From: Bos javanicus
Lineage: Eukaryota > Chordata > Mammalia > Artiodactyla > Bovidae
DNA length: 64,000 nt
Direction: 5' to 3'
Assembly (NCBI RefSeq): GCF_032452875.1
Contig: NC_083885.1
Location: 34,761,925-34,825,924, forward strand
The position numbers were made by a program, and so were the translations under genes. The stretch's first letter is position 1. Each line of letters opens with the position of its first letter. The notes under the pieces were generated by a model. It was not told the DNA's origin, searched no databases, and saw only the letters and a program-made list of their open reading frames with translations. Of this stretch, positions 50,501 through 62,176 are shown piece after piece.

Positions 50501-53500
50501 AAACTGTAACATGCAAAGCCAACATTTTTTGAATTATTTATTTTATTTCTATTATTTATTTGGCTGTGTCAGGTCTTAGCTGCGCCATGCGAACTCTTAG
50601 TTGCAGCATGTGGGTTCCCTAACCAGGGATCGAACCTAGGCCCCCTGCATGGAAAGCAGGGTCTCAGTCACCAGACCACCAGAGAAGTTCCTGAAGTCAA
50701 CATTTAATTTTAAAGACAACATTTGAACTTTCTTTGTAACCCCTGCTACAGGACCTGGGGGTCTTGATGTTATTCTATGAAAATATTGAACAAATTCCGA
50801 GACTGCTGCTAAGCCCTTGCTTGTTGTATTTGGTGCTTTTCCCTCCCTCCTGAATTAGAAGTTTATTTTTAGGGAGGTCTTCAGGCTAGTGGGTTTGGCC
50901 ACACTTGGCTACATAATGGGCTCATGGTCACAGGGCTGTGAACACTGGCCTGCTCCAAGCTGGGAGCTGGCTGGGAAGGTGAGGGTAAGGGGCATGGGCC
51001 GTGATGAGGCTGCACTAAGAGGGCCTTGGTGTCTCCACAGGGCTGGGGTTTCCTGGATAAGATGGATCAACTGAGCCTGGAGGACATGCTGGCCATCCTG
51101 AGGCCCTCCTTGACCAATATGGTGAGAAAAAGGCAGGAAAGGGTAGTCCAGTGGGGCTGAACCCGACACAGTCTCTACCCGCTACCCTCCAACACCCAGC
51201 TACCTACCTGCCACCAAGCCTGGGGGGCAACTGTTGGATTTTAGTTCTGTCTAGGAATCCCCTTGGACATGACACAACATGGTTCTCAGAGCAAGAGCAC
51301 CACCACATCATTTTCATCACAGACTACCCGTAATGAGCACACACTCTCTGCCAGGGACTGTGCTGTGCTGAGCACTAGGACAGGCATTCAAATCCTCCAA
51401 TCCTCATTACAACTTTGTGAAGCAGGGACTTTCATTATCCTCATGTTACAGATGAGGAAACTGAGGCTCAAGGCCTCGTGGTAGGTAAAGGGCAGAGGCA
51501 GAGCTTGTGCCAGCCATCTGATCCCAGAGCTTAAGATGGCACTGCCAGACCTGAAACCAGGTGGTGCACGCGTGCTAAGTTGCTTCAGTCCTGTCCGACT
51601 CTTTGCAACCCTATGGACTATAGCCCGCCAGGCTCCTCTGTCCCTGGGATCCTCCAGGCAAGAATACTGGAGTGGGTGCCATGCCCTCCTCCAGGGGCTC
51701 TTCCAGACCCAGGGATCGAATTCACATCTCTTAAGTCTCCTGAATTGGCAGGCAGGTTCTTTACCACTAGCACCTCCTGGGATGCCTGAAACCTGGTGGA
51801 TCTGGGGTCAAATCCTGACCCTGGCTGCTTGTCCACAGTTAACCTTCCATTTCTCCACTCATAAATAGGGATGCTACTTCCCACCCATGTGAGCTGTTTA
51901 AGAAAGATACTGGATGCTGTATTGGAAGAGTCTGGTATCCAGGAGGTGCTCAATCGATGTACATTTCCTTCCTTTGAGACTCTCTAGTCCCTCCTCACTC
52001 ACACAACCTCATCACTGCTCTCTGGAGCTGGGGGAAGTCCCATGATTCATTCTTCCACTAACTTCCTAGTAAACTTCAACTGAGTGCCTGCTCTAGGCCA
52101 GAACTCTGTGATTCACATAGGCTGCCAAACCACCTTACAGGGAGGAAGTGACTTTCAGAGAGGTTCAGCAACCTGTCTGAGGTCACACAGCCAAGCAATG
52201 ATTGCAGAGTGAGCATTTAACTCCAGATTTGACCTCTTCCCACCCAGACATCATCTAGAACCCCCAAGGAAGGCAGGTGGCTAGCCTCCTGGCACATGAG
52301 CCCTGGGATATGAAAAACGCCAGACAGGAGGATGCAGGACTTCTTGGAAGGGTCTGCCATGGCTATGGGATCTGACAAGGCCTCTTGCCCCAGGATGTGC
52401 CCACTGAAGTGATGCCCACCATCATAAAGGAATACCTAGGCAGCAGCTCAGATGGACAAGCCAAGCGAGAGGCCTTCCAGGAATTGATAAGTGACATTAT
52501 CATAACCTTACCCATGTTGCAATTTGTGAGAGACCTCCAAGGTAAGCCTATCACTGTCTAACCTGTCCCACCCTTCCCACTTGAGCCCAGGACCTGAGCT
52601 ATCACAGGTGACATAGCCTCATGCTCCACTGCTTCCCCCACTCACCACTTCCTCTCCGGGATGCAGTGTTACAGCAATGAGAGGTGACTCTGGCAGGACA
52701 CTCTGCAGAGGAGAAAACCAAGGCACAGAGAGATGCAGTGACCTGTCAGAGGTCACTCAGAAGGGCTTATCACCAATTCTCTGGGATTCAATTGACTCAT
52801 GAGTGATTTTTCCTGCTTTCAGCCTTCCTCCTGGGAGAAGTCTTGTTTCCTCCAAGCTTCATGGCTCAGCAGTCCCCAACCTTTTTGGCGCCAGGGACTG
52901 TTTTCATGGAAGACAATTTTTCCACAGACCAGGAGTGGGAGGGGGATGGTTTCAGGATGACTCAAGCACGTTACATTTATTGTGCACTTTATTTCTATTT
53001 ATTATGATGTCACCTCCACCTCAGATCATTAGGCATTCAATCCTGGAGACTGTGGACCCCTGTTGTGGCTAAACTCTAACATAGTCCTAGAACAGTTCCG
53101 AGTTCCTGTCTTTGTGACCCCTTGGGCAGATACATAACCCTTCTGGGCTCATTTTCTCATTTCTAAATTGGCTATAGTAGGGACTTCCCTGATGGTCCAG
53201 TGGCTAAGATTCCAGGCTCCCAGTGCAGGGGACCTGGGTTCTATCCCTGGTCGGGGGGAACTAACAATCCTACATGCCACAACAAGATTTGGTGCAGCCA
53301 AATAAATAAAAATTTAAAGAAATAAAATGGCAATCATAATGCATAATGATCTAACCCATAGGTTATTATGAAGATGAACTGAATGATGACACATAAAGCA
53401 CATGGACTGGTGCTGAACATCCAGCAAGTACTCAGGAAAGGCTTGCTGTTCATCATTTTGTCATGATCATTATTATCACTGGTACTGGTGCTATGATGAG

Positions 53501-54257
53501 CCTGGCTTAGCAAAGATAGTACCTGATCAGGCTGTGGGTGACCATCTCTCATCCAGCCCTCTCTCCACAGATTCTGGTGTCTCCATCTTTTTCTATGAGT
53601 TCCAGCATCGACCCAGTTCTTTTGCGAAGATCAAGCCAGCCTGGGTGCAGGCTGATCATGGGGCTGAGTTGACCTTCATGTTCGGCGGTCCTTTCCTCAC
53701 GGATGAGAGCTCCATGTTGGGTGAGGATGATGGACCGGTGATCCTTAGGTTTCTGGCTCCACCAGGGGAGGAGAGGGGCTTGCAGAAACAGAGGTCTCAG
53801 GTCAGCATAAGGGACCCTGGAGTCTCCTTCAGGACCCACCTGAACCTGATCCAAGTCTGTCCTTCCCACAGCCTTTCCAGAAGCCACAGAAGAGGAGAAG
53901 CAACTGAGCCTCACCATGATGGCCCAGTGGACCAACTTTGCCTGGACAGGGTGAGTAAGCAAACAGGCCTGCCTGGCTTTGGGCCTAGGACTACTTAGAG
54001 CTGCCTGCCTGGGAGCAATACAGGAGGCCTTGGTCTTCATTCATTCATTCCTCCCACCCAGGGACCCCAATGGCAAGGGGCTGCCTCTTTGGCCACCATT
54101 CAACCATGCGGAGGAATACCTGGAAATCAGCCTGGTGCCACGGGTCAACCAGAAGCCAAGGGAGGCCAGAATGCAGCTCTGGGCAGAGATACTTCCCACC
54201 AAGTTCGGGCAGTGGCAGCAGAAGCAGAAGGGCAAGAAGGTCCAGGAGGAACTCTGA
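41539..54257 (+). CDS. CES3: Carboxylesterase 3
   Basis: Thirteen coding exons: 41539-41620, 42724-42928, 43033-43171, 43323-43456, 43915-44068, 44176-44280, 45167-45268, 45623-45760, 51041-51121, 52394-52541, 53571-53720, 53872-53950, 54062-54257. They join in phase to 570 residues; human CES3 is 571 from memory. The signal-peptide core is LVGVACLLLAFSA. Exon 4 has the oxyanion HGG. The elbow reads GESSGA with Ser229, then Glu346 (NNHEFGW) and His459 (ADHGAE), so the triad is complete. The end QEEL resembles an ER retrieval tetrapeptide. Exons 2 and 4 match CES2 exons exactly in length (205, 134 bp), while one CES2 exon is split in CES3 (154+105 = 259 bp). Exon 9 sits in a gap with a 5.3 kb repeat-filled intron upstream. 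CES3 is a low-activity hepatic and colonic ER esterase in humans. Confidence 0.95.
41829..41900 (-). mobile_element. Short L1 fragment
   Basis: Complement-strand L1 3' wording (taaaatttaccattttgacc) in CES3 intron 1. Confidence 0.55.
44603..44812 (-). mobile_element. Bov-tA SINE
   Basis: Minus-strand copy in CES3 intron 6, followed at 44920-44936 by a short (AC)n run. Confidence 0.9.
46462..46482. repeat. (GT)n microsatellite
   Basis: Uninterrupted GT dinucleotides in CES3 intron 8. Confidence 0.9.
46900..47038 (-). mobile_element. CHR-type SINE
   Basis: Minus-strand copy with a TTTTG-rich tail complement at 46900-46925, in CES3 intron 8. Confidence 0.85.
47512..47790 (+). mobile_element. 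BovA2 dimeric SINE with TAG-repeat tail
   Basis: Two tandem A units on plus, ending in a (TAG)n run at 47775-47788, inserted in the L1 of CES3 intron 8. Confidence 0.92.
48850..49495. mobile_element. Unassigned interspersed repeat inside L1
   Basis: Sequence foreign to the surrounding L1 begins at about cagagttgccataacaaaga and ends near gagacacaatcagtccata. The phrase is a familiar mammalian medium-reiterated repeat, but I cannot name the family safely. A Bov-tA splits it. Confidence 0.55.
49140..49351 (-). mobile_element. Bov-tA SINE
   Basis: Minus-strand copy, third level of nesting in CES3 intron 8. Confidence 0.9.
50175..50395 (+). mobile_element. Bov-tA SINE with duplicated head
   Basis: Plus-strand copy. 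A first partial head (ggcttccctcatagctcagt) is followed directly by a complete element from 50200. Confidence 0.88.
50530..50691 (-). mobile_element. CHR-type SINE
   Basis: Minus-strand copy 350 bases upstream of CES3 exon 9, with an AT-rich tail at 50530-50565. Confidence 0.88.
51340..51535 (-). repeat. MIR-type SINE remnant
   Basis: MIR wording (gagcacacactctctgccag; atgaggaaactgaggctcaa) in CES3 intron 9. A second, weaker MIR-like stretch is at about 52060-52230. Confidence 0.7.
51563..51785 (-). mobile_element. Bov-tA SINE
   Basis: Minus-strand copy in CES3 intron 9. Confidence 0.92.
52868..53070 (+). mobile_element. Short DNA-transposon-like element (first of inverted pair)
   Basis: The element begins cagtccccaacctttttggc and ends with a stretch near 53060. 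Its opposite end is the reverse complement-like gttggggactg seen in the copy at 54625. Terminal inverted ends without coding sequence suggest a non-autonomous hAT-like transposon; the family is not named. It lies in CES3 intron 10. Confidence 0.6.
53178..53327 (+). mobile_element. CHR-type SINE
   Basis: Plus-strand copy in CES3 intron 10 with an (AAATA)-type tail. Confidence 0.9.
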
Positions 54258-54342
54258 GGCAGGCCCTGAGACTTCTGGGCTGGAGCTCAGCCCTAGGGGT
54301 GACCACATCCCAGGCGGGCAGCCTCCTTCTCTCCCTGCTGTG

Positions 54343-54560
54343 CTATGTGCTAAATTGCTTCAGTTGTGTCTCTTTTGCAACCCCATGGACTGTAGCCCAC
54401 CAGGCTCCTCTGTCCCTGGGATTCTCTAGGCAAGAATACTAGAGCAGGTTGCCATGCCTTCCTCCAGGGGATGTTCCTGACCCAAGGATCAAAGCAGGGT
54501 CTCTTACATCTCCTGCATGGGGAGGGGGGTTCTTTACCTCTAGTGCCATCTAGGAAGCCC
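54343..54560 (-). mobile_element. Bov-tA SINE in the CES3 3' flank
   Basis: Minus-strand copy starting 86 bases after the CES3 stop, so it is part of the 3' untranslated region if the downstream AATAAA at 54681 is used. Confidence 0.9.
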
Positions 54561-54624
54561 TCTCTCACTGCTAAGAGACTTTAACCCAAACCAGGCTGAT
54601 GGGCAGTCATGTCTCTTAAAGCAG

Positions 54625-54815
54625 GGGTCCCCAACCTCCGGGATCTAATGCCTGATGATCTGAGGTGGGGCTGATGTCATAATAAAAGAAATAAAGTGAA
54701 CAATAAATGTAATGCACTTGACTCATCCTGAAACCGTTCCCTCCTCCCTAGTCGATGGAAAAATTGTCTTCTACAAAACCAGTCGCTGGTGCCAAAAACG
54801 TTGGGGACTGCTCGC
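54625..54815 (-). mobile_element. Short DNA-transposon-like element (second of inverted pair)
   Basis: This is the reverse orientation of the element at 52868: 54678-54735 mirrors 52945-53012 (gactcatcctgaaacc versus ggtttcaggatgactc). Its edges, ggtccccaacct and gttggggactg, are inverted. It supplies AATAAA at 54681 and 54690. Confidence 0.6.
54681..54695 (+). terminator. Candidate CES3 polyadenylation signals
   Basis: Two overlapping-range AATAAA hexamers (54681-54686, 54690-54695) are the first seen after the CES3 stop. Both lie inside a transposon-like repeat. Use is inferred, not shown. Confidence 0.4.
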
Positions 54816-55931
54816 TGCATTAGAGCATCAGCCCCTCTGTGACTCCTGTGAAATGTTGCCTGCTTCTCATGTAGGGGGATTTTTCCCAAACTTCCTCCTC
54901 TTCCCACTTGCTCCAAGGAAAGTTCCAGCTCATACCTCAAGCTCCGCAGAGGATCCTCCTCCGGAAAGCCTTCCCTGCCTTCTCTGGGCCTGGCCTGAGC
55001 TCTGTCCATGACAGTGTATCCCACTCTAGGCTGGCACTGCTGGTTTCAGTGTTCCTCTTCCCCTCTCAGAAGCTCTCTGAGACTGGAAATCAGCCTGACC
55101 CACTCTGCATCTCCCATACCAGTATCAGGCAGGACCTGGGGTTAAAGGATGCTTGCTGAGTGAGAGACTGAGAAAGTATGAGGATGGGGACTGTTGCATG
55201 TGAACCCAGGCCCTTTAGGCAGCAAAGCTCTGCTTAGTTCTGGACAAATGTTGTCCTCTCTGATCAGATGGGTGGGTGGACTCTGGTGGCAGAGACCTGG
55301 GGTTGGAGAGGGTGGGTCCTGCGGCTTCAGGGGATCCAGCGGACAACCGACCTCAGAGGCCTCTGACTAGGGCTGGGGGAGGTCCCTGTGTCCATGCTGC
55401 CCAGTCTTGGCCCTTGCACAAGACAGAGCAGAGTCCAGCAGGGCCAGGGCTCCCACCCTTGGATGTGAGATGCAAACTTCCCAGCCCTAGTACCTTACCC
55501 ACTTATGGCCTGCCTGGGCTCTTTCCTCTCCCCCCAGCTGAGGGAGACTGACTTCTGGGGTTGCACAGTTCTCAGAGCACCACCAGGACATGGGAGAACA
55601 GGCTGGGGGTGGGTGTCTGGACTAGTGCATCAGTCAAGCTGCTGTCACAGAGAGAAGACAAGGTCTGCCCTGTCAGGCAACAACAGGTGAAAAGCAGCCA
55701 GAGGTTTTTGAGTGGGGCACACATTTCTTTCTTTTGTTTGGTTTTGAGGATCAATATACCCTTCCCTTGAGACATCTGGATTTTAATACAAACACAATGA
55801 CTTCCCCTCCCCCCACTATCTCGTCCCACCAACTTTGGTCCCACATATACCCTTCCTCAGTCAGACTAAGTTCCTGGCTGCTGCTGCTTGAATGAAAACT
55901 ACTTGCAGTTGAGACCAATTCTGTTTTGTGC

Positions 55932-56155
55932 ACTCATGCTAAGTCATTTTAATCATGTCCAGCTCTTTGTAACCCCATGGACTGTAGCTCTCCACGTTCC
56001 TTTGTCCATGGGGTTCTCCTGGCAAGAATATTGCAGTGGGTTGCCATGCCCTCCTCCAGGGGATCTTCCGGACCCAGGGATCAAACCCATGTCTATTATG
56101 TCTCCTGCATTGGCAGGAGGATTCTTTACCACTTGTGCCACCTGGGAAGTTCTGT
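55932..56155 (-). mobile_element. Bov-tA SINE
   Basis: Complete minus-strand copy between CES3 and CES4A. Confidence 0.92.
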
Positions 56156-57912
56156 CTTGGGAAGTCCATTTAGGGCAGAAAAGAGTCATAAACCAGAGAG
56201 GTTCCAAATCATGCTGCTCGGCTACTCTAAAGCTGCCTGCCACCCTCAAAGCAAGTTCAAGCTCTTTACACAGCATTGAAGGCCTCCTTTTATCATCCCC
56301 ATGTCCCCACAAGCTGGTAAGAGAGTCTGACAGGTAAACAGCCTCCAATTCCACAGTGTGTTACTGGAGACACAAAGAGCTGTAGGAACATAGAGGCATA
56401 GACTGGCCTGACTTGGGAGACAGGGAAGGCAGGACATCTAGGCTGACCAGCAGAAGTGGCTCAGGCCAGGGAGGGTAGGCTTGAGTGGTGGGAGCAGGGA
56501 GGAGGGCGTTCCTGGCAGATGGAACAGCAGGAACAAAGGCCTGGAGGTTAAGATGTGCTGAGGAAACAGTTCTGTACATCTGGAGAGGCCAGCAAAGAGT
56601 AGACTGGGAACAGCCTTGGAGGCTGGACTGGGGGCCTGGCCTGGAGGGTGACAGAGAGCCTGGGAAAGGTTTAACTGGGTGTGGGGGGGTGACATGAACA
56701 GGTTGGGGGTGGTGACGAGGGAGGGGACAGGGAGAGCAAGAAGGGGGCCAGTGCGGGCTTCCAGGGTGGGACAGAAGGCACTGGTGAGCTCTAGATTTAG
56801 AAGTGACAGGCTGACGTGGTAATTGAGGGGACAAGAAGGTGAGAGAAGGAAGACTCCTGGAGGGTGGGGGGCTGCCTGGGGGTGAGCAGGACTGGGTTGG
56901 GAATCAAGGGGTCAGTTTAGACCCTGCTGGAGTTACAAACAGGCCTCTTCCTCCAGGTCTGAGGGCACACCACACCTGGCAGCTGTGGGGAAGTGCGGGC
57001 TGGGGGGACACACACCAGCTTCGGTGTCACCACTGCCAGAAAGCTCCAAGGAGGGTAGGGGAGCCTGCTGGTGAGGCATCAGACCGTGTCCCAGGTCAAC
57101 TTCCTCCCTTCTTCTCCTTCTTCCCCCAACTTCTGGGGTTTTCTGTCCATGGGAGGGAGAGGAATGACTTGGCATGGTCCCAGTGGCTTGGGGTCGAGGG
57201 GGAGGCTGTGCCAGACAAGGGGGTGCTCCTAGGATTCCAGTCTTCTTGCTTCTCTACTCTCACTTCCCTGGGCCACTACTCATGGAACTCCCCTCCCCTG
57301 CCAGCAGCGCATCCTCCATCCACCGATGGTCCAGCCCCAGGACCCAGAGTGAAGGGAGCAAGCCAGGGGCACCCATAAATTCAGAAGGACCAGGCCCTGC
57401 AGGGCAGGGACTGGTGGACCCAGGGAGCCTCCCCAAGGCAGGGTGACGGGAAGGACCCAGTGAGCCATGTGAGTGTGTGAGCATGAGGGGGTACTGCAGG
57501 GTCAAACATGCACACCTGGACCCAGCCACCTGATAAGAGATTGGTAGACACTCCCGGTAGATGCAGACAAGTGTGTACATACCCAGCGCTAGTCACACAC
57601 ACACATCCACACGCATATACCCTCACTAATAGGGTCCCAATACAGCTTAGCAACTACTAGATACATATGAGCAAGTTATTTAGTTTCTTTGTTCCTTAGT
57701 TTTCCCTTTATGGATATGCTATGAAGACTGAATGATAATTAGCTGTAAAGTGCCTGTAATAGTGCCTGACACACAGCAAGTGCTCAATAACTGCCCCCTG
57801 GTATAGGTGTGTCCACAGATTTCAATTGCTCTGTCTGAGAAAATCATATGGCTCCTTCAACCACAGTTCAAAGACAGAAGAACTGGGGGACATTAGGGGT
57901 GCCATCATAATG

Positions 57913-58990
57913 TTCAGTTCAGTTCAGTTCAGTTCAGTCACTCAGTCATGTCCGACTCTTTGCGACCCCATGAATCGCAGCACGCCAGGCCTCCCTGTCC
58001 ATCACCAGCTCCCAGAGTTCACTCAGACTCACATCCATCGAGTCAGTGATGCCATCCAGCCATCTCATCCTCTATCGTCCCCTTCTCCTCCTGCCCCCAA
58101 TCCCTCCCAGCATCAGAGTCTTTTCCAATGAGTCAACTCTTCCCATGAGGTGGCCAAAGTACTGGAGTTTCAGCTTTAGCATCATTCCTTCCAAAGAAAT
58201 CCCAGGGCTGATCTCCTTCAGAATGGACTGGTTGGATCTCCTTGCAGTCCAAGGAACTCTCAAGAGTCTTCTCCAACACCACAGTTCAAAAGCATCAATT
58301 CTTCGGCGCTCAGCCTTCTTCACAGTCCAACTCTCACATCCATACATGACCACAGGAAAAACCATAGCCTTGACTAGATGAAACTTTGTTGGCAAAGTAA
58401 TGTCTCTGCTTTTGAATATGCTATCTAGGTTGGTCATAACTTTCCTTCCAAGGAGTGTCTTTTAATTTCGTGGCTGCAGTCACCATCTGCAGTGATTTTG
58501 GAGCCCCCCAAAATAAAGTCTGACACTGTTTGCACTGTTTCCCCATCTATTTCCCATGAAGTGGTGGGACCAGATGCCATGATCTTCGTTTTCTGAATGT
58601 TGAGCTTTAAGCCAACTTTTTCACTCTCCTCTTTCACCTTCATCAAGAGGCTTTTTAGTTCTTCTTCACTTTCTGCCATAAGGGTGCTGTCATCTGCATA
58701 TCTGAGGTTATTGATATTTCTCTCGGCAATCTTGATTCCAGCTTGTGTTTCTTCCAGTCCAGCGTTTCTCATGATGTACTCTGCATAGAAGTTAAATAAG
58801 CAGGGTGACAATATACAGCCTTGAAGCACTCCTTTTCCTATTTGGAACCAGTCTGTTGTTCCATGTCCAGTTCTAACTGTTGCTTCCTGACCTGCATACA
58901 GGTTTCTCAAGAGGCAGGTCAGGTGGTCTGGTATTCCCATCTCTTTAAGAATTTTCCACAATAAACTATGAGGCTTTTCCACTTTGAAAT
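57913..58990 (-). mobile_element. BovB (RTE) LINE, 5'-truncated
   Basis: Minus-strand 3' portion of a BovB retrotransposon. Conceptual translation of 58434-58982 shows reverse-transcriptase features: the GVLQGCILSPCLFN block and the YADD active-site motif. 58072-58437 carries the conserved C-terminal region (VMYGCESWTVKKAE). The two segments are in different frames, so an indel near 58434-58440 breaks the polymerase. The 3' end at 57913 has the typical (AGTTC)n repeats. The endonuclease and 5' part are missing, so it is inactive. BovB is typical of ruminants and squamates, with known horizontal spread. Confidence 0.95.
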
Positions 58991-60043
58991 AATTTTCTTG
59001 GGCCTGTGTCTGCCTAGAAGGGGTGGCAGGCGGAGCCTTGTGATGTTCTGAATGAGTCTCTGGCCTTCCCTGAGGGTCTCAGGGAAGCTGTCATCCAAGC
59101 CCCTCCCACACTTTACCTGCAGTCCCTCCTTTTGGATTTTAGTTGTACGCCCTCTGGTCCCCCTGGACCCCAGTTCCCAGCCCAGCTTGCCTAGGCCCTG
59201 GGAAAACCATTCCAAGAACAGGAAGCTACTTGGCAGGGGAACACCAGCTCTGTTACTGGAGAATAGTGGCATCCACACATCCCTCCTCCCTCTGCCCCAG
59301 CCCTTGGGCTTCCTTTCCCATCAGCCCAGATTCCTTGTCTGGAGATGGCATTGCCCACTGGAGCCTCTCCTGAGGTGGCCTTGCCCGTCCCTACTGTCCC
59401 TGAGCTGACTCTTCTGACTCTGGAGGTCTTGACCAGGGCCCAGGGCACCAGGCAATCAGAGGGCCAGGCCTCACCCCCCCCAAGTAGCCTTGCTGAGCTT
59501 CCCTCTGTGCTCAAATTCACCCACATCCTTTCTCTCCCTCAGGGCTCTGGACCATCCTCTGGGGTCTTGAGTAGTTTTATAGGACCTTTGGACCGTCCTC
59601 TGGGGTCCTGAGTGGATCCCTGCTTTACAGAGGAAGAAACTGAGGATAAGAGAGGGGAAGCACCTTGCCTGAGGCCACACAGAGAGTGAGGATGGAGCCA
59701 GGACCTGTTCCCAGTACTGTGGGTCTCCCTCCAGACTGTGCCCTCATGCCTAGAGTGAGCTTTCCAGCTGCTGGAGTCAGGGTCTAAGGGGTTATGCAGG
59801 CAGATGGATTCCAATAGCCAGCACTGTCAGCAAGTGAGGCCCAGAGTGGGGAGTTTTGCAATACTTCAGGCAGTACAGAGATGAGAGATGACTGCACCGC
59901 ACTGACTGGGTCTGCAGAGCTCCAGGCACAGGCTCCTTCTCTTATCAGGAGCTTGGCTTCATCCTGTGATCTGGCCCCTAAGGACACCCCACCCCACTTG
60001 TCATGCATCTTTGTAGCCCAGTCATGAACCAGATGGAGCCTCA

Positions 60044-60110
60044 TTTCAGTTCAGTTCAGTCAGTCGTTTCTGACACTTTGTAGCCCTGTGGACTGCAGCA
60101 CACCAGGCTT
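60044..60110 (-). mobile_element. Short BovB 3'-end fragment
   Basis: About 65 bases matching the 3' terminus of the BovB at 57913, including the (CAGTT)n run. Confidence 0.7.
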
Positions 60111-62176
60111 GATAGAGCCTCACTTTTCTCTCAAAAAACAGAGGATGCTGGGTGACCCAGGAGAAGATCACCTAGCATTACATGTCAGAATCTCAGGTTC
60201 TTACCCCTAAGATAATGTATTCCCAGAGCCACCTGACTGACCCAGCACCCTACTCAATGTTCCCTGTGCCCCATGTGGGCATTGGATGGGACCCACTTGA
60301 GTCCTAGGTGCTCCAGTCAGAAGCCTGGCCTGGCATTACTCCCACTTATATGGCCCAGGTGAAAGGTTGTTTGTCCCCAGGGAGAGGTGGCACGAATGGA
60401 GCCAGCTGTTGGCAGGACCGGTCCTTAAGGCCCACACAGAGCGGGCCAAGTTGCTGCACAGCTGGGCTGGGGATTCTACATGTGACTGACCTCCAGGCCT
60501 GCTGGGCAGGTGGACTCACAGTCTCATCTGCCTTTTCCACCACTCACTTCCCTTGTCCTCCACACTCACACTCCCCTCCACCTCCCAGCTTGGCCCTTCC
60601 TTTCAGTAACACATGCTTAGTACAAACAGATAAACTAACCTTGTCACAGCCTGGGAAGCAGAAACAAGTGGCTGTGTCACTTCCCTCAAACCAGGCTCCG
60701 TACTCCTATTGATGTGGCCACACATGGACCACGGGGGAGGCCAGCAGATGAAGTAATGAGAAGGGGAATATGATCCAGAAAGAGAAACGTGGCCCAGGCC
60801 AGATGAAACTGCTGGTAACCCATACTTCCCTGATCTTGACTTCCCTGTTCCCTCCCATACCTGACTCTTTAAACCCCACGATGATAGTACATTCTCCATA
60901 ATGTTGGCCAAAGAAAACATAGAAACTACAGAAAATTGAAAGGAGAAAGAAGGAAAAAAAAAAAATCAAGGTCACTGATGACTCTGCAACTCAGAGCCAA
61001 CCACAGACTCCATTTTGGCATCAATCCTTCCTGTTACTTTAGACATCTCTGGAGTATTTTGGTATGTACTTTCCATGGTCATATTCAATATACAATTTCA
61101 GATTCTACCTTTTTCAAGTTATTAAACCACATCAGCTTTTCCCCAAGGACTAATGATGACAGCTGACAATGGGTTTTCCCTGTTTGAATTGCTTTGCCTA
61201 CATGAACACATTTAACCCTCACTACAACTCGGTAAGTACTATTATTGAGCAAAATTTACAGATGGAAAAACTGGAGTCCAGAAGAGTCACACAGCTTGTA
61301 AGTGGCAATGCTGGGATTCAAGCCCAGTAGCCTGGCTCATAACCAGTGCTAAATCATCGGCTACTCTAGAGTCTCATGGAACATGATATTACTGACCGTG
61401 TAGCATAAATTATATTCTGTAGGTGTAACATCCTTCTTCACCCATCCCCTACAGTCTTACTGGGGTGAGGCTGTTGTCAACAAGGCTATAGGACACTCAT
61501 CCTGTAAACAATTTTTTTGTGTATTTTGGATGGTCTCCCAGACCAAATTTCTCGGTCAAAGGATAGGGTAGTTTTGTTTTGTTTTGAATATTTATTTGGT
61601 TACCCTGGGCCCCTGACCACCATCACCCAGTTCTGGACTTCCACATCATGACTGCTTCCAGACCCACATGGTCCTGGCTGAGAAAGTCAGCATGTGTGAG
61701 AAGGGTTAGGGAGTGTCTGTAAAAGAGACTGCACAAACCAGAGGGGAGCCTCTGTGTATGTGTGGAGGGGAAGCGGGAAGTGAGGCCTTTAAATCCACAG
61801 GGAGGAAACCTGGGGACTAAGAACTAAGCACTCAGGTGTTCCGCTCCAGCCTTAGTACCTACTGGTGCTCAGTGCTTGACTCACACTACCTCAACTTTAA
61901 GCCCACTGCACAGATGAGCATACTGCAAAGGGGTTACAGGCTCGTCAGTTTTTCGAAGAGCCAAGATCATTGACAGTGACTTATCACCCCAAGGCAGAGA
62001 TAAGGCTGTGGGCTGATGGGAGAGCTGGTTACAGTTTCTCCCACCCTCTCACCTTCTATTCATGACTAAAAGAAGATAAAGGTCAGACTGCTCAGCTCGC
62101 CACAGACTCACCTGCCATCTGACATCTGCGGGGTAGACATCATCCCAGACTGTGGCAGGAGCTGGCTGGCTGGAGA

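Larger units (their letters stand above)
54816..62176. other. CES3-CES4A intergenic spacer
   Basis: About 7.4 kb. Besides the Bov-tA and BovB elements listed, 56,160-57,660 and 59,000-60,300 appear unique and moderately GC-rich, with open frames that match no family I know. MIR-like remnants are at about 57660-57795 and 61200-61350. No CES-like exon was recognised. Confidence 0.55.

Noticed and set aside
56839..57378. 179-codon plus-strand frame between CES3 and CES4A
   Set aside because: No recognisable domain and Gly/Pro/Trp-rich chance composition. No splice or promoter context supports it.
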